Positions 12,948 through 24,898 of a DNA stretch of 64,000 nucleotides are shown in pieces. The notes beneath the pieces were generated by a model, which had not been told where the DNA came from, did not search any database, and was given only the letters and a program-made list of their open reading frames with translations. The position numbers and the translations under genes are program-made. The number at the start of each line of letters is the position of its first letter. The first letter of the stretch is position 1. The DNA comes from Flaccisagitta enflata (lineage: Eukaryota > Chaetognatha > Sagittoidea > Aphragmophora): NCBI GenBank assembly GCA_965153355.1, contig OZ231126.1:20894001-20958000 (forward strand), read 5' to 3'.

Positions 12948-13932
12948 TCATTTAATCGGAAAGCATGCTATTCTTCGCTCACGACTGCCACCGATAACTT
13001 TGAAAAACTTGACACTTTTTTCATCCGCAGTGAGAGAATTGTTCAATTGCTCAGCATCTTGCCGTAATTTAATCTCCCATGCTTTTTCCACTTGACATTC
13101 CAATTCTGTCATGTCGTGAGTGATAACCACCCCTTTCCATTTCTCCATTCCTTTCAGCTTCTTTGCCATCAGGAGCAAAGCCCTCTTTTTTTCTGAACAT
13201 GCAAATTTGACGACCAGGGGGCGCAAATTGTTACTGTTTGATGTTCCAACACAAAAATGATGAACAATGTCCATAGAAGGATCCAGGTCCAGGTCCAAGT
13301 CACCAGCAAGCAATTTGATCAAGGCATGATCGTCATCCGTTTCCTGTTGCCCAAAAATGATGACGTTGTTTCTCTTTCGTTCGCGCAAGACCCATTCTGG
13401 AACAAATTGCACCGGTGTGCCTTCATTTGTTGTGGCAGAGGTGGTTGAACTTTGTGCAGAATTGTGAATATCATCCACTTTTGCCTTGATTGCTTGAAAT
13501 TCGGTCTGGAGCTCCTGTAATCTGACGTCAGTTGATGTTGCTCTTTCTCCGATGGCATCCATCTTGGTCTTCAATTCATCTTTGATACGCCTGGTTTTTT
13601 CCATCTCCTCTGCAAACTTGCGATTTGTTGCATCTAACTGTTGTTGTGATTTGGTCAGTTTCTTTCCAAAGGCTTCAAGTTCGGTTTTTGAGGAAACCTG
13701 ATGCTTAACCACTTGGGCTTTGAAGGAATCGGCACTTGTGATATGTTTTTCCATTTTTATGCTAAGCATCCTTTAAAGCAGTCTGATTTTGGTCAATGCC
13801 TTCCATGACGCCGTTTAACTTTCCAAGACCATTTTTGAAACATACAAACAGATCATTCATTTCGGTTTTCCATTCATTTATTTCTTTTGACTCTTTTTCC
13901 AGTTGCTCAATATCACGTTGTATTTTCTCCAT
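12948..13932 (-). pseudogene. Non-LTR retrotransposon ORF1 (gag-like), frameshifted
   Basis: Translation from an ATG at 13932 gives a coiled-coil start (MEKIQRDIEQLEKESKEINE) that stops near 13764. A one-base shift opens the next 273 codons to 12948. The body has a long Glu/Lys/Gln-rich coil, then RKRNNVIIFGQQE, RPLVVKFACSEKKRALLL, WKGVVITHDMTE and a basic tail. That is the coiled coil, RRM-like and C-terminal layout of L1/CR1-type ORF1 proteins, which chaperone the element RNA. No reverse transcriptase frame is found on this strand downstream, so this is a decayed fragment. A 136-bp tandem duplication follows its 3' side. Confidence 0.75.
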
Positions 13933-14546
13933 GTCTTGAGCTTTATTAGAATGTCAGAGCAGGATGAAACCGAGACTGTTCTAGATAGCTCTTTATCTCA
14001 AAGAGTGGCGCTTGTGCCAACTGCCCCAGTGCTCAGTAACTTCCAACTCTGTGACAATCTATCTTAAGTTGACGTAAAGATGACAATTTTCTTCAGTATG
14101 ATTCAGTCTTTGGTTCTGTGAAGTAGTTTTTTCTAGCCGCAAAGGAGTGAACGGTTTCATAACAGAAATTCTTAGCTGTAGTTGTTACACATGAAGACCG
14201 AGGTTGGAGAACTGATTCAACTTGGACTTTAGATTCCAAACAAATATGAGGCGATGAGAGAGAGAGACCACGATAGCGATTTTTTATTGATGACAAAATA
14301 AAATAAAGCCCATTAATGATGGTAGTTTTGACCCTTCCCGTTGACTGATTGAGTTGAAAATTTACAGTTGGGTGGAGAACAAAAAGATGGAATTTTGAGT
14401 GTATTTTCAGCTGATTGCATTATTGTTAAAGCAGTTTTTTGATGATTTTTCTTGGAAAGCCGCGAAGGTCGAAGAGAGATCGTGTATCTTCGCCACGTCG
14501 CCTATCAATTTTTTTTTGTTTTGTTTTTTTTTTGTTTGTTTGTTCG

Positions 14547-14645
14547 CCCCCAGGCCTTAAATCTGCCCTGTCAGGCCTGAAATCTGTCCTCTCAGGTCTG
14601 AAATCTACCCTCTCAGGCCTGAGATCTGCCCTCTCAGGCAACGGG
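14547..14645 (+). repeat. Minisatellite of AGGCCTGAAATCTGYCCTCT units, copy 1
   Basis: Four to five 22-bp units. The block is almost identical, base for base, to 18816-18907, about 4.3 kb away in the same orientation. The two copies bracket the GGGAATTCC-rich, 31-bp and 15-bp repeat block. Confidence 0.8.
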
Positions 14646-14795
14646 TACACAACGCAATTATCCCTTTGTTTTAAGTGACACTAATTCCCGGAAGTTTTCT
14701 TTGTAATTCACGGGAATTCCTGGGAATTTTTTTATAATTTCTCATAATTCCTGGGAATTTATATGAATCTTTCATGTGATCTTGTTGATTCCTGG

Positions 14796-16650
14796 TAGGA
14801 CTCGAAGTAGTTAACTTTAACTAGTTAGTTAACTAGTTAATTTTCTGAAAAAGGCTGTAGTTAACTAGACCAAATTAACTAGTTAAAATAAAAGAAGTAA
14901 GAATTGATTTTATAAGTCTTTTGAAACACTCCTTTTATTGAAGATACATTTGTAAGACAACATTTTTAAACTAAGTAATACCTGTAAATACATTTGTGCA
15001 GTTTTACTCTGCATCAATTCAGAGTGGGTCAGAAACTCAATGTATCTTCAACCAGGTCATAAGACCCAAGTCAATGATTGTTTACTTTTCTGCTTCTTTG
15101 GTCCTTTCAATCTTTCTCAATCCATATTGTCCTTTTCATACTTTCAGTACATCTCTTCTTCAGACTATCAAGTATCAATGCTAAGTATCTTTAAAGCATA
15201 TACTAGGTATCATCTAGACTTGGAAATACAGAGAAATTCATATAAGAAAGACAAATAAACCTGAGAGATTGACATATGTTGTCATATCCTTTGTATAATG
15301 GAGAATTCTGGCCTCTTTTTAAGGGCAATGTTGTTTCAACTTTCATATATAAACTAATAAAAGGATGCTTTATCTCATTAATTTTTATTCATCACCTAAA
15401 AATATTTTGTCTCATTGAATATGGATTAATCAATTGTACTAAAATGGATTTGATGAGTTTGCAAATATAAACTTTTCAGCCATTTTATTAGTGTGCTTTT
15501 CAGTTTCATCATTTCATCTTCTGTGTATTTCTCATATAAAAACTAAGTTTATTGAAGCAAAAGACATCAGATCATATACATGATATAAATATGCAAAAAC
15601 TCTGTATCTTTAAAGTTCAACAAAAAACATCAACTTGTTCTCGCACTTTCATCGAGACAGAAAGAGCCATCAATGCAGCTTGACTGTCTGTTTCCAAAAT
15701 GAGAGGTTCTCTCGCTGACAATAGCGTTGGTAATCATTGCATTCTTGAAACCTACGCACACTGGAAAATAAGGCATGCTTACCCGTCTGTACCATCTGTC
15801 TGGAGTCTGTGAGAGCAATGGTTTACATTTTTGTACATAGAGGCCACCTCTATTGATTGCCAGAAAGTGCAATGAAAACAAAAAACTCTCACTCCCCTGC
15901 AGCTTCTCCTGCCTCTCAGCTGTCTCTGCTGTTCCTCAGCTGCTTTTTGGTCCCGTTTTTTAAGGGAAAAAATCGATGAAAGATGCGATGATGGATTTCC
16001 ATCATGCAATGAGCAGATATTGCAACTATTTTCCATGTGCTATAACTCCTAAAGTGATAAAAGTGTATCTTCAGATTTTGAACCTAGAATCGTTATTGCC
16101 ATAGCTACTGATAGAGCCTAGTCTTTCCATGGCAAAAGGCGGCAATGGATTTTTTTTCTGTCTCAGTAATGATATAAAGAGGAAAACATTACTTAAAGTA
16201 ACTTTCTGGGCAATACAAGATAAAGAATTGTTCAAAACTGGTGTGGATCACTTTCCATAAGGCCTATCTATAGATCTATCAATCAAAAATTGAAATAAAA
16301 AATTCATTGTTTATTCGCCATATTACTAAAAAAACGCCCTTAGTGCTACGTGACATGTGCAACAATTCATCCTACATAAAACTCATACAATTAATCAAAA
16401 GGAAACATGTCTTGGGAGATCTTTTTCAACCCATTTTATCATTCTGCATTTTGCCATCATGAATGGTTTATAAAACACTAAAAGTCTAACAAACTTACTT
16501 GATAACTAAGAGATGTGAGGTTTTTCGATAATGATTTGTTTGTTGCCGCAAAAACCTGGTTTTAACTACTTAAGTAGTTAACTAGCCGAAAAAAGTAGTT
16601 AGTTAACTATTAACTAGTTAATTTGAAAACCTTAACTACTTCGAGTCCTA
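14796..16650. mobile_element. 1.86-kb inverted-repeat element with 8-bp TSD
   Basis: Ends TAGGACTCGAAGTAGTTAA and its reverse complement, each followed inward by TTAACTAGTTA-type subterminal repeats. Both are flanked by ATTCCTGG (14788-14795 and 16651-16658). The target lies in a repeat block containing ATTCCTGG motifs, but duplication and tips coincide exactly. Only short open frames occur, so it looks non-autonomous; hAT-like by duplication length and the TAGTTAAC-rich ends. Confidence 0.8.
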
Positions 16651-16662
16651 ATTCCTGGCACA

Positions 16663-17590
16663 TTCCTGCTTACTGCTTTTTGTTTTTTACATGTTCCTGC
16701 TTATTCCTACTTATTTTTGGGAATGAACAGGAACATGTATGAAACATGCAGGAATTAGCAGGAACATACTCAAGATCTGCATAAATTAGCAGGAACATGT
16801 ATGAAACAAAAGGGAATAAGCAGGAACATGCATAAAATATGCAGGAATTAATGAGAACATGTATAAAACATTCAGGAATTAGCAGGAACATTCACAAGAA
16901 ATGCATGAATCAACAGGAACATGTATGAAACATGTAAAAATTAGCAGGAACATGCATGAAACAAGCAGAAATGAACAGGAACATGCATGAAACAGTCAGG
17001 AATTAGCAGGAACATGCATGAAACAACCAGGATTTAGCAGGAACATGCATGAAACATGCAGGAATTAGCAGGAACATGCATGAAACATACAGGAATTAGC
17101 AGGAACATGCATGAAACAAGCAGGAATAAGCAGGAATATGCATGAAACAAGCAGGATTTAGCAGGAACATGCATGAAACAAGCAGGAATTAGCAGGAACA
17201 TGCATGAAACATACAGGAATTAGCAGGAACATGCATGAAACAACCAAGAATTAGCAGGAACATGCATGAAACAACCAGGAATAAGCAGGAATATGCATGA
17301 AACAAGCAGGAATTAGCAGGAACATGCATGAAACAAGCAGGAATTGGCAGGAACATGCATGAAACAAGCAGGAATTAGCAGGAACATGCAAGAAACAAAC
17401 AGGAATTAGCAGGAACATGCATGAAACATCCAGGAATTAGCAGGAACATGCAAGAAACAAACAGGAATTAGCAGGAACATGCATGAAACAAGCAGGAATA
17501 AGCAGGAATATGCATGAAACAAGCAGGAATTAGCAGGAACGTGCATGAAACAAGCAGGAATATACATGATATAAGCAGGAAATAGCGGGA
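16663..17590 (+). repeat. 31-bp minisatellite, about 28 units
   Basis: Unit AGGAATTAGCAGGAACATGC followed by ATGAAACAAGC, with scattered substitutions and a few shortened units. Minus-strand frames across it are by-products. Confidence 0.9.
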
Positions 17591-18300
17591 ACATGTATTA
17601 GCGAGAAAAAATTTTAGCGAGAAAAAATTTTAGCGAGAAAAAGTTTTGGCGAGAAATCTTATCAAGAAAAATTTTAGCAAGAAAAATTTTAGCGAGAAAA
17701 AAGTATAGCAAGAAAAAATTTTACCGAGAAATTTTAGCAAGAAACATTTTAGCAAAAAAAAATTTTAGCGACAAAAAAAGTTTTAGCGAAAAAAAGATTT
17801 AGCAAGAAAAATTTTAGCATGAAAAATTTTAGCAAAAAAAATTTTGGCGAAAAAAATTTTAGCAAAAAAAAGTTTTATAAAAAAAAATTTTAAGAAAATT
17901 TAAAAATTTTTTTGAAAATTTTAGCAAAAAAAGAAATTTAAAAGAGAAACAATTTTTGAGAGAAAAAATTTTAGTAAAAAATTTTGGCAAGATAAAATTT
18001 TAGCGAGAAAAAATTTTAGCAAGAAAATTTTAGCGAAATAAATTTTAGCAAAAGAAAATTTTAGCGAAAAACAAATTTAGCGAGAAAAATTTTGGTATGA
18101 AAAATTTTAGCGAGAAAAAATTTTAGCGAGAATAAATTTTAGCAAAAAAGATTTTAGCGAGAGAATATAATTTTTGAAAAATTTTTGAAAATTTCAGCAA
18201 AAAAAAAAAAAATCTTAGTGAGAAAAAATTTTGGCGAGAAAAAATTTTAGCGAGAAAAAATTTTTGCGAGAAAAAGTTTTGGTTAAAAAGATTTTAGCTT
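17590..18300 (+). repeat. 15-bp ATTTTAGCGAGAAAA repeat block
   Basis: About 45 diverged units of ATTTTAGCGAGAAAA and shorter forms, directly abutting the 31-bp array. Confidence 0.85.
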
Positions 18301-18389
18301 TTGTACTTTTGTTCTTTCATTTGTTCATTCTTTCATTTGTTTTGTAAATTTTAGCTTTTGTACTTTTGTTCTTTCGTTCGCTTGATTCA

Positions 18390-18390
18390 T

Positions 18391-18488
<98 letters not shown>

Positions 18489-18508
18489 CAGAGAGACAGA
18501 TAGAGGTT
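18390..18508 (+). repeat. (GA)n microsatellite with GACA end
   Basis: About 90 bp of GA then GACAGA units. Confidence 0.9.
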
Positions 18509-18815
18509 AGTCTCTCTCTCTTGTACTATGACGTAATACTTCCTCGCTGGATTTTCATGATAGAAAACGCGCTTAAAAGATAAGCCTTGACCGTTTTTGA
18601 TTGGCCAATTATCAAATGAGTAAATCTTGCCTCCCCGCTACAGCAGTGAGATCGCAATCTTCATTAAATAATCGGAAGACAATATAACGTCCAAAAAACC
18701 TCACTTTAAACCATAAAAAGAAAGGGAACCTTTACTTTTAATTCCCGGGAATTCCCGGGAATTCCTGGGAATTGAATGACAAATATCATTCTCATTCCTG
18801 AATCAGGAGTCCCCA

Positions 18816-18907
18816 AGCCTTAAATCTGCCCTGTCAGGCCTGAAATCTGTCCTCTCAGGTCTGAAATCTACCCTCTCAGGCCTGAGATCTGCCCTCTCAG
18901 GCAATGG
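18816..18907 (+). repeat. Minisatellite of AGGCCTGAAATCTGYCCTCT units, copy 2
   Basis: Near-identical to 14547-14645, including the order of variant units, followed by GGGTAT and the 3' half of a hairpin element. The near identity points to a recent duplication or shared recent origin. Confidence 0.8.
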
Positions 18908-19027
18908 GTATCGCTGACCACATATTGCCCTTGGGCGACCTGTTCAACATTTCGCCTCGATCACCATGGACCGACGGACAAGCGGACGAACGGACAAAGC
19001 CTCTGATAGAGTTACGTGTCCGCAACT
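18908..19027 (+). mobile_element. Hairpin element, 3' part
   Basis: GGACCGACGGACAAGCGGAC tract, GCCTCTGATAGAGTTACGTG, TCCGCAACT then AAAA. The 5' part may be displaced by the minisatellite block before it. Confidence 0.65.
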
Positions 19028-19047
19028 AAAAAAACAAAACAAAAAAC

Positions 19048-19051
19048 CATC

Positions 19052-19137
<86 letters not shown>

Positions 19138-19138
19138 C
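19048..19138 (+). repeat. (CAA)n microsatellite
   Basis: About 30 CAA units just after a hairpin-element A-run. Confidence 0.95.
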
Positions 19139-19825
19139 CAAAACAGCCACAATAGAAGCTTCCTCAGAGTGTGAGAAAAAAAAGAGCAACATGAACAAAA
19201 AAGTTTCTGACCTCCAATTTCTTCATAATCCGTAAGATAAAAATTTCTGACGAGACGTTATTCGTTTACATTGGTTTGTTGGGCCGTGTTCTGTTTCCAT
19301 TCGTCTTCTTCCCTCTTAACGCCTGCTCCCACTCCCCACTCTTCCCCCTATCCACTACCATACCTTCCCTTCCCTCTAAAACAAATCTGAAGAGATAGAG
19401 AGAGAGTTAACTCTGAGGGCAATCACAGCGCCTGTCAGGATGTGAATGAGATTTTTTTGCCTCTTGGTTCTCTATGCCAGAGAAAGAGTCTATGGTTTGC
19501 GAAAAGAGAATCCCCTCCTTTCTTCCCCTCCATTTTCAGTTACTTTCTATCTCCTATCTCCTTTCTCCTTTCCTTCCTCTTCATCCTCCTCCTCATTCAC
19601 ATCCTCCTTCCCATCCGCCCTTCCTCATCTTCCTCCTCCTCCTCTTCCTCCTTCCCTTGCTCTTCCTGACGCCACCTCCACCAATCCTCAATATAATTTC
19701 ATTTAATGGCCATTATATATCAAGTTGACAGAAACCCTTCGCAGTGGAAAACCAGGAATGAAGAGGAGGACAAAAGAAAGAGGAGAGGAAGGCAAAGGCC
19801 GAAACGAGAGGGAGGAAGCAATGGA

Positions 19826-19826
<1 letters not shown>

Positions 19827-19898
<72 letters not shown>
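19827..19898 (+). repeat. (GA)n microsatellite
   Basis: Pure GA. The stretch 19140-19826 holds CT-rich low-complexity DNA (19500-19680) and no gene. Confidence 0.9.
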
Positions 19899-19902
<4 letters not shown>

Positions 19903-20032
19903 GATAGGACGACTGCCAGAATGATAGTCAAAAAAACAAAACAAAACAAAACAAAAAATAGCGGACAGACAACCTAATAACTGATACACACGAACGAACG
20001 TACACCAACAGGGAAATGGGCAGAAAACAAAA

Positions 20033-20223
20033 CAAGCGACGCGGGGTCACAATATCATTGCGGACGGGTGGGCAGGGACTTCTAACCCAAATCCACGCCC
20101 CAACCCACACCCAAAAACGCTTGTCTCCGCACTTTCCAACTCGATGACCTTAATGGACTGACGGACCAATGGACCAACGGACGGACGGACAAAGCCTCTT
20201 ATATAGAGTTGCGTGTCCGCAAC
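20033..20223 (+). mobile_element. Hairpin element, 5' module B
   Basis: CAAGCGACGCGGGGTCACAA start, GCGGACGGGTGGGCAGGGAC core, GGAC tract, and GTTGCGTGTCCGCAAC at the end without the usual TAAAA. Confidence 0.8.
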
Positions 20224-20474
20224 GGGCGCAACCAAGAACAGACCGCAAAAGAACTGATATAGATGAACGTACACGAATAGACGGACGTACAGAGGTACTG
20301 AAAAAAAGACAGACAGAGACAGAAATTGAAAGAGAAAGTTGGGGGAAAGAAGACTCAGCCGAGAGCGGGGGATGGAAGGCTAGAAGGCTGGAAGGCTGAG
20401 TGCTTCTCGAGTTGCACGCTTTGCGCTTGATGGCGTCAGAACCGAGACAGACTGATTTACCACCGAGACGATGG

Positions 20475-21185
20475 CAGACAGAACACCGGTAAGGGCGGCA
20501 ATGAGGGTAGATAGGACAGAACAACGGTAATGAACAGAAACAGGAAAGAACACCGGTAATCAAAATAGATTAGACAGAACACCGGTAATGAACGGAAGCA
20601 AGACACTGGGCCAAAACACCGGTAATGAGGGAAGATAAGACAGAACAAAGACAAGACAACCGTAATACAAGGACAGGACAGAACACCGGTAATGAACAGA
20701 AAAAAACAAAAAAAACAAACAAAACACAGGTAATGGACAAAGATAGGCCAGAACAAAGACAAGACAGGACAACTGAACAAGGACAGGACTGAACATCGGT
20801 AATGAACGGAAACAACACAAAATACGGATAATGATCAAAGATAAGCCAGAACAAAGACAAGACAGGACAACGGTAAAGAAGAAGGACAGGGCAGAACACC
20901 AGTAATGAACGGGAACAGGACAGATCACTGGTAATGAATAGAAGTAAGACAAAACACGGGTAATGAACAAAGATAGGCCAGAACATAGACAGGACATACC
21001 AACGGTTAAGAACATGGACAGGACAGAATACCCGTAATAAACGGAAATAAGACAGAACACCAGTGATGAGGGAAGATGAGAGAGAACAACGGTGATTTAC
21101 AGAGATACGACGGAACAACGGTTGTTAAGAAATAAAAGACAAGGCAGAACACCGACAGATTACCGACAGTCCGACCCAACTTATG
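20475..21185 (+). repeat. Diverged GAACACCGGTAATGAACGGA repeat block
   Basis: About 17 irregularly spaced units mixing GACAGAACACCGGTAATGAA with AAAGATAGGCCAGAACAAAG. Long minus-strand frames result from the repeat, not a gene. Confidence 0.75.
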
Positions 21186-21285
21186 ACAAGACACTGGCGC
21201 TGAAATGAGTCATCTTCCAAAGAGTACCCTCAAGATTAGTTTCTAATCTTTTTCTTTTCCGCAGTCACACGGATACGTCTGAGTA

Positions 21286-21618
21286 CCGTATTTTCTCTAA
21301 AAAGCGCCCTGGGCGCTTTTGAAATTGAAATAAGATTTTATCTTTTGACCCTCCAATTAGCGCCCCCTTTATATTATAACTGAACTGTCATTCAGTCTAT
21401 TTTATTCATAAAAGGCTACCAAAATGCTAAATTTGACTCAAAATGGAGACATTCATTGCATATGTCTGTTTGAAAGTCTCTAAAAATGGTTTTTTGTGTT
21501 GTATTATTTCCTCATTTTACTTAAAATTTCTGTCCAAATCTCTTCTAAGAAATGTAATACTAAGAAAAATAGAGGGGGGCGCTTTTTGGAAGGGGGGCGC
21601 TTTTTAGAGAAAATACGG
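21286..21618. mobile_element. TA-flanked MITE, CCGTATTTTCTCTAAAAAGC ends
   Basis: Inverted ends of about 25 bp (CCGTATTTTCTCTAAAAAGC, then GCCC), flanked by TA (21284-21285 and 21619-21620). 333 bp; mariner/Tc1-type target. A solo, decayed end of similar sequence occurs near 40595-40640. Confidence 0.8.
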
Positions 21619-21619
21619 T

Positions 21620-22130
21620 ATATATTGTAAACAAAGAAAATCCAAAAATTAAATTGCGCTACGCGGAAGTGTAATCCTTAAAATCGTATCCAGACGGACG
21701 GATAGACCGGTAAAAAAACTGATAGTGGGCTACGAGTGATGGATAGCTGGAGAAGAAAGAGGAAGCAACAAAAGCGTTTTGTTGGTTACTTTTCGTGTGA
21801 TGGCATGTTTCGCCGCCGATTCTCATTCAAGGCATTCGCCCTTCGTCCTTCCTTAGCAAGTTCTTATCTCGTCTCCTTTTCTTATCTTGTTGCCTTTTTG
21901 CCTTTTTGCTTCTCTTGGCTGTCTTTTTCTTTGTCCTGCGAATTCAGCGTTTCTTCCATGATTTACACGAGAACTTAGACCAAGTATGAAATGGAATTAG
22001 AATTCCTCCTGGCTTCTTTTTGCTCTCTCTTCCTCTATCTTTCTGACTTTCTCTCAGTCAATCTGTCTGTGTGTCTGTCTGTTTGTCTGTCTATCTGAAT
22101 GTCTGTCTGTCTGTCAGTTTCTCTTTTTGT

Positions 22131-22176
<46 letters not shown>

Positions 22177-22764
22177 TCCTGGTTCCGTCGGTCGACAATG
22201 ACAGCCGGTTCGAATCGGGTTATTGAAATCGCTTTTGCAAGCGCCAATCTGAAAATACCGACTCAAAGCCGCGACTGGTGGAAGGACTGACGGATATGAA
22301 CTTTTTTCAGTGAAGGCGTGCGTTAAGCCGTTAAGGTTGAATTGAAGTAAAATCGGGATTTTGTTATATTGCAGAGAGGGATCTCTATTTCCTTGTTGGA
22401 GTACTTGTTTTAGAGAAAGCCATTGTAATTGTGAATATCCTAACAATTGAATTGAGTTAAGGTTACATTCGTAGTTTGTTTGGCTTCTTTGTCCGTCGCG
22501 TTGGTTCGTCATAAGCGCAGTAAGCACACTTATTGGTCTTCTCGGGTTTGTCTTTTTAAAGGACTCATTAAGAGACGGGCCTGATTCCAAAATACAAATT
22601 GCTGAGCGCGATTTGAATCGACTTCCTAAAAAAACTGACGGACACACGGACGTGACAAGACACACACGCGCATAGAAACACGTCCACTTCCACAAGGTTT
22701 CATAAAGAGACACCCACGCGCGCACTGATTTACATGTAGCAACGTGCGTTCGAACTAACACACA

Positions 22765-22766
<2 letters not shown>
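21620..22766. other. Unassigned stretch
   Basis: Holds (CTGT)-rich DNA at 22060-22130 and a 217-codon minus-strand frame (22114-22767) that begins and ends in repeat and matches nothing I know. Confidence 0.5.
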
Positions 22767-22862
<96 letters not shown>

Positions 22863-22895
22863 ACAGAGAGACAGATAGAGAGACAGAGACAGAGA
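22767..22895 (+). repeat. (GA)n microsatellite with GACA tail
   Basis: About 92 bp of pure GA then GACAGAGAGA units; a smaller (CT)n lies at 22131-22170. Confidence 0.9.
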
Positions 22896-23289
22896 GAGAA
22901 AGGTCATAGTTTTTGGCGCGGAAAAGGTCAGAAGAAGGCCGAAGAAGTGTTTACCCGCTTTTTTGATGGAAAGAAAAAGAGGTGAAAAAGGAGGCAGAGT
23001 TTGGACTCCATTTCTTTGAAGGTCAAACCCTGAAATGTGAGGCCCCTGGGGGTTGGGCAGAACAGGGGCGCAAAATCTCTCTGTCTCTGATTCTGTCTCT
23101 CTCTCTCTCGTTTTCTATTTCTCATATGAATTTACAGACCGGATTCCAGGGCTGATTGTTGTTCACTAAAAAAAAAATTATTTGTCAAAAACAAAATCTC
23201 TCATGAATTTAGAAAAGCAACAGTATCAGCATCAGATGACTATTACTGTATTACAACTTGCCAACGCTTCAAATATGGTGGTCTCCGCA

Positions 23290-23770
23290 CACTATGGATC
23301 TTAGGAACCGCCAGGACGTTTTTTTTGATCACTTGTCCACGAATCAAGACCCAACCATTAAAAAATATTTCATCTGGCACTTCTTGAAAAAAATCGTTTT
23401 TTATAAAAAATGTCTTTATATGCAACGTATGTTGCATATGCAACACATGTATGTTGCATATGCAATATATGTATGTTGCCTAGACGACACATGTACGTTG
23501 CGTATGCAACACATGTACGTTGTGTATGCAACACATGTATGTTATATATACAACACATGTCAGTTGCATATGCAACATACATGTGTTGCATATGCAACAT
23601 ACGTTGCATATGCAACTCATTTTTTACAGAAAGCAATTTTTTCAAATAGTGCCAGATGAAATATTTTTTAATGGTTGGGTCTTGATTCAAGGACAAGTGG
23701 ACTGTGCCAAAGTGAAGAGAAACTTGGAGTGATCCAAAAAACGTCCTGGCGGTTCCTAAGATCCATAGTG
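23290..23770. mobile_element. Foldback MITE with palindromic 22-bp array, copy 1
   Basis: Inverted ends CACTATGGATCTTAGGAACC, flanked by CGCA on both sides (23286-23289 and 23771-23774). Inverted arms of about 120 bp (ends, then AATCAAGACCCAACCATTAA) enclose about 220 bp of 22-bp repeats built on TTGCATATGCAA plus ACATGT. The CAC tip and 4-bp duplication suggest a Chapaev/CMC-type element (inference). Frames across it (MQHMYVAYAT-like) are by-products of the array. Confidence 0.85.
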
Positions 23771-24180
23771 CGCAGTCCCCATCTTTTTCCGTTCTTAATC
23801 TTACTTGCGTGCATTGGTCAGTAGGTAATTCGTTTGATTGTTCTGTCCACCACACCTTTTCTTTCTTTCCTTTTTGTCATTAGGTTTAAAAGCCCTGATT
23901 ACAGTTCACAGAAAGGTAAGAAATTCATCAAGCAAAATAAAAAGATTTTAAATTCATTAAATCATCAAATCTTTTGACATGCGTCAAAGTTGCTACAATC
24001 TCACTGGCCCAGAGGATATTTTTTGTCTCTTCATATATCCAAGCAGAAAATGATATGTAAGTCAACACTTAGCTGACCAGTTTGGTTTGAGAAAAAAATT
24101 GGTCTTCATGCCTAATGCATTTGGAAGTTTAGTAGGCCAATTTGAGTCAGAAAAATAATTTATCTAGAACAGGAAAAAAA

Positions 24181-24415
24181 CAAGGGACGCAGGGTCACAA
24201 TATCATTTTGGACAGGTGGGCAGGGGCGTGCAACCCCCATCCACACCCTCGTCCACCCCACACACTTTCACGCACAATTGCAGCATCAAAAATGTGTGTT
24301 TTCACACTTTTCAACAAGATCGCTATGGATAGACTGATGAACGGACTGACAAATGGTCCCTCAGATGGACCAACAGATGGACAAAGCCTCTTAAACAGAT
24401 GCGAGTCTGCAAGTT
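24181..24415 (+). mobile_element. Hairpin element, 5' module B, diverged
   Basis: CAAGGGACGCAGGGTCACAA start preceded by seven A, GGACAGGTGGGCAGGGGC core, GGAC tract, decayed end GATGCGAGTCTGCAAGT. Confidence 0.75.
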
Positions 24416-24596
24416 ATAATTAAAAGTGATATGATTTTGTTCGTTTTCACTTTGTGGATGAAAAAACATATCTTCTAATTTTTCCCCAATGACAATTTAC
24501 ATAGCTCCACATTGAGGATGGCCCCTACATCCCTAAAACTAAAAGCTGACTTGCTGGTGCAAAATAGCTGGTCAAAATAACAGACCTTAACCTGAC

Positions 24597-24765
24597 CTAA
24601 CACCCCGCCTTGTCCCTCCGTCGATGGTTGGTCAATCCGTCACATTTTATTACTTTGATGTTTTTGCGGTCCTTGGCCGAACCGCTCCTGCCCAAATGCT
24701 CTACTAATCTCAAGTATAAGCCCACCTACCCATGCACGACTGGGGTAGCCGTGTATCCGGCCTTG
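24597..24765 (-). mobile_element. Hairpin element, module A, 3' end lost
   Basis: Begins within ACACCCCGCCTTGTCCCTCC and ends GCCGTGTATCCGGCCTTG; the 3' hairpin is missing. Confidence 0.7.
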
Positions 24766-24898
24766 TATTCTTGCGCTCAGAGAGATAGAATGAGCGTTAC
24801 ATCCCTTAAGAGGTAAACAATGAAACATTTGAATGCATCGTGAATTCCTTTTATTTCAGTTAAGACCTGGCATCAAAGCAAATCTCTTGAGTCAATGG

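Noticed and set aside
14690-18775. GGGAATTCCC motifs as NF-kB sites
   Set aside because: They are part of a local repeat block with no gene nearby.
20560-21118. Long minus-strand hydrophobic frames
   Set aside because: Produced by the diverged GAACACCGGTAATG repeat block.
22114-22767. 217-codon minus-strand frame
   Set aside because: Begins and ends in microsatellite sequence, contains no motif I know and no splice context.
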